This document shows, piece after piece, positions 5,635-6,546 of a DNA stretch of 6,546 nucleotides (its first letter is position 1; every line of letters starts with the position of its first letter). Below the pieces are notes generated by a model that was not told where the DNA came from, made no database searches, and saw nothing but the letters and a program-made list of their open reading frames with translations. The position numbers and the translations under genes are program-made. This stretch comes from REEP01 sp964517265 (GTDB lineage Bacteria; Pseudomonadota; Alphaproteobacteria; Rhodospirillales; Defluviicoccaceae). The stretch is taken from positions 1-6,546 of the forward strand of contig CAZFBS010000084.1 of the NCBI GenBank assembly GCA_964517265.1, written 5' to 3'.

Positions 5635-6477
5635 ATGAACACTTCCGCTGCCACACTCACCCAGCCACCCGCCGTGGTTGACCTGGAAGCTTTGAAGGCT
5701 CGCCAACAGAGCGCATGGTCGGCCGGCGATTATGCCATCATCGGCACGACGCTGCAGATCGTCGGTGAAGAGCTGTGCGAGGCACTCGACATCCGTGCGG
5801 GGGACAGGGTCCTCGACGTCGCTGCCGGCAACGGCAACGTCTCGCTTGCCGCCGCCCGCCGCGGGTGCGAGGTCACCGCCACCGACTATGTGCCGGCTTT
5901 GCTCGATCGCGCCCGCGAGCGCGCCGTTGCCGATCGGCTTGCTATCGCGCTCCGGATAGCCGATGCGGAAGCGCTGCCGTTCCCGACCGGCAGCTTTGAT
6001 GCGGTGGTCTCGACGTTCGGCGTCATGTTCACCCCCGACCAGAGCCGCGCCGCCGCCGAGCTCACTCGTGTCTGCCGGCGCGGCGGCAAGATCGGTCTCG
6101 CCAACTGGACGCCCGAGGGATTTATCGGTCAGCTCTTCAAGACCCTTGGCCGGTACGTCTCGCCACCGCCGGGCGTTCCCTCGCCGGCATTGTGGGGAAC
6201 GCGAGCGCGGATCGCAGAGCTGTTCGGTTCGCACGCGGGTGCGATCGAGACCACCGAGCGCACGTTCGTGTTCCGCTATCGCTCGCCGGAGCACTGGCTG
6301 GAGGTGTTCCGAACCTATTATGGGCCGCTGCTCAAAACCTTCGCTCTGCTCGATCCGGCCGCGCAATTGGCGCTGGAGCGGGATCTGCTGTCGCTGATCC
6401 GCCGTTTCAACCGCTCGGCGGACAGCACGATGGTTGTGCCCAGCGAATACCTGGAAGTCGTGATCGCGCGAACCTGA
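5635..6477 (+). CDS. Class I SAM-dependent methyltransferase (UbiE/Methyltransf_11-like)
   Basis: A complete 280-residue methyltransferase with a Rossmann-like SAM-binding fold. Motif I is VLDVAAGNGNVSLAAARRG (59-77), the acidic end of strand 2 is ATDYVP (82-87), DAEALPFPTGSFDAVVS (110-126) carries the adenine-side and motif-IV region, and RRGGKIGLANWTPEGF (148-163) follows as in UbiE/COG2226-type enzymes. The C-terminal part (about 165-280) is a variable cap, ending VVPSEYLEVVIART. That part should set substrate specificity, which cannot be read here; it need not be a quinone-pathway enzyme. No signal peptide or membrane segment is seen. The ATG at 5635 follows GGAGGAA at 4-nt spacing. It is divergent from the BTAD regulator, suggesting control by it. 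No other biosynthetic gene follows within the window. Confidence 0.92.
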   Translation: MNTSAATLTQPPAVVDLEALKARQQSAWSAGDYAIIGTTLQIVGEELCEALDIRAGDRVLDVAAGNGNVSLAAARRGCEVTATDYVPALLDRARERAVADRLAIALRIADAEALPFPTGSFDAVVSTFGVMFTPDQSRAAAELTRVCRRGGKIGLANWTPEGFIGQLFKTLGRYVSPPPGVPSPALWGTRARIAELFGSHAGAIETTERTFVFRYRSPEHWLEVFRTYYGPLLKTFALLDPAAQLALERDLLSLIRRFNRSADSTMVVPSEYLEVVIART

Positions 6478-6501
6478 CGCCGGCGGCCGTCAGAGCCTGC
6501 T

Positions 6502-6518
6502 CAGCAATTAAGTTGCTG
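6502..6518 (+). terminator. Weak candidate terminator hairpin after methyltransferase gene
   Basis: CAGCAA (6502-6507) and TTGCTG (6513-6518) are perfect inverted repeats around the 5-nt loop TTAAG, 24 bp past the stop codon. Only a short TCTTTC follows rather than a true T-run, so it may be a weak terminator, an mRNA end structure or chance. The remaining bases to the window end show nothing else I can support. Confidence 0.3.
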
Positions 6519-6546
6519 CATGGGTCTTTCAGTGGGCACGATGGAG

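Noticed and set aside
5614..6366. Upstream extension of the regulator frame to 6366
   Set aside because: It is antisense to the methyltransferase, which has clear SAM-binding motifs; the extension has none.
1..6546. CRISPR array, tRNA, rRNA or intact insertion sequence
   Set aside because: No regularly spaced direct repeats, RNA gene signatures or transposase motifs were seen; the only tandem repeats are protein-coding units in the lipase.

Overview
GC-rich, densely packed bacterial chromosomal DNA. The gene content suggests a proteobacterium, most likely an alphaproteobacterium: a DUF302 protein, an OsmC-family protein, a DUF411/CopG-like periplasmic protein, an RTX-type secreted lipase with about 40-residue C-terminal repeats, and a BTAD/TolB-like/TPR regulator of a kind I associate with rhizobial and rhodospirillal genomes. 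This assignment rests on family content and base composition only. I see no rRNA, tRNA, CRISPR array or intact insertion sequence.

Region 1 (1-1761) looks like a small stress and metal/redox group. A DUF302 gene (38-424, minus) may be the second-last visible gene of a minus-strand operon whose next member could begin at 36 and run off the window. An OsmC-like thiol peroxidase gene (653-1180, minus) is divergent, across 131 bp, from an exported DUF411 protein (1312-1761, plus). The 228-bp gap 425-652 holds two inverted copies of a REP-like hairpin element with a third, unrelated hairpin between them. A probable Rho-independent terminator follows the DUF411 gene.

Region 2 (1762-3456) has a perfect 16-bp palindrome upstream of a 523-residue protein. 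That protein has a class-3 lipase domain with a recognisable Ser-Asp-His triad, a short run of RTX calcium-binding repeats, and three tandem repeats of about 40 residues at the C-terminus. It has no N-terminal signal peptide, so type I secretion is the likely export route, but no transporter genes are in the window.

Region 3 (3463-6477) is a divergent pair: a large regulator (OmpR/SARP-like winged helix, BTAD, TolB-like domain, TPR array; minus strand) and a class I SAM-dependent methyltransferase (plus strand). They share an intergenic region of about 135 bp if the regulator starts at the GTG at 5499, which has a strong Shine-Dalgarno sequence. The regulator and lipase genes converge with only 6 bp between stop codons. 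The pairing suggests the regulator controls the methyltransferase, but this is inferred from position only. The strongest leads for something less described are this regulator-methyltransferase module, the lipase repeat architecture and the paired REP-like elements. I do not see clear evidence of a wholly new multi-gene system.
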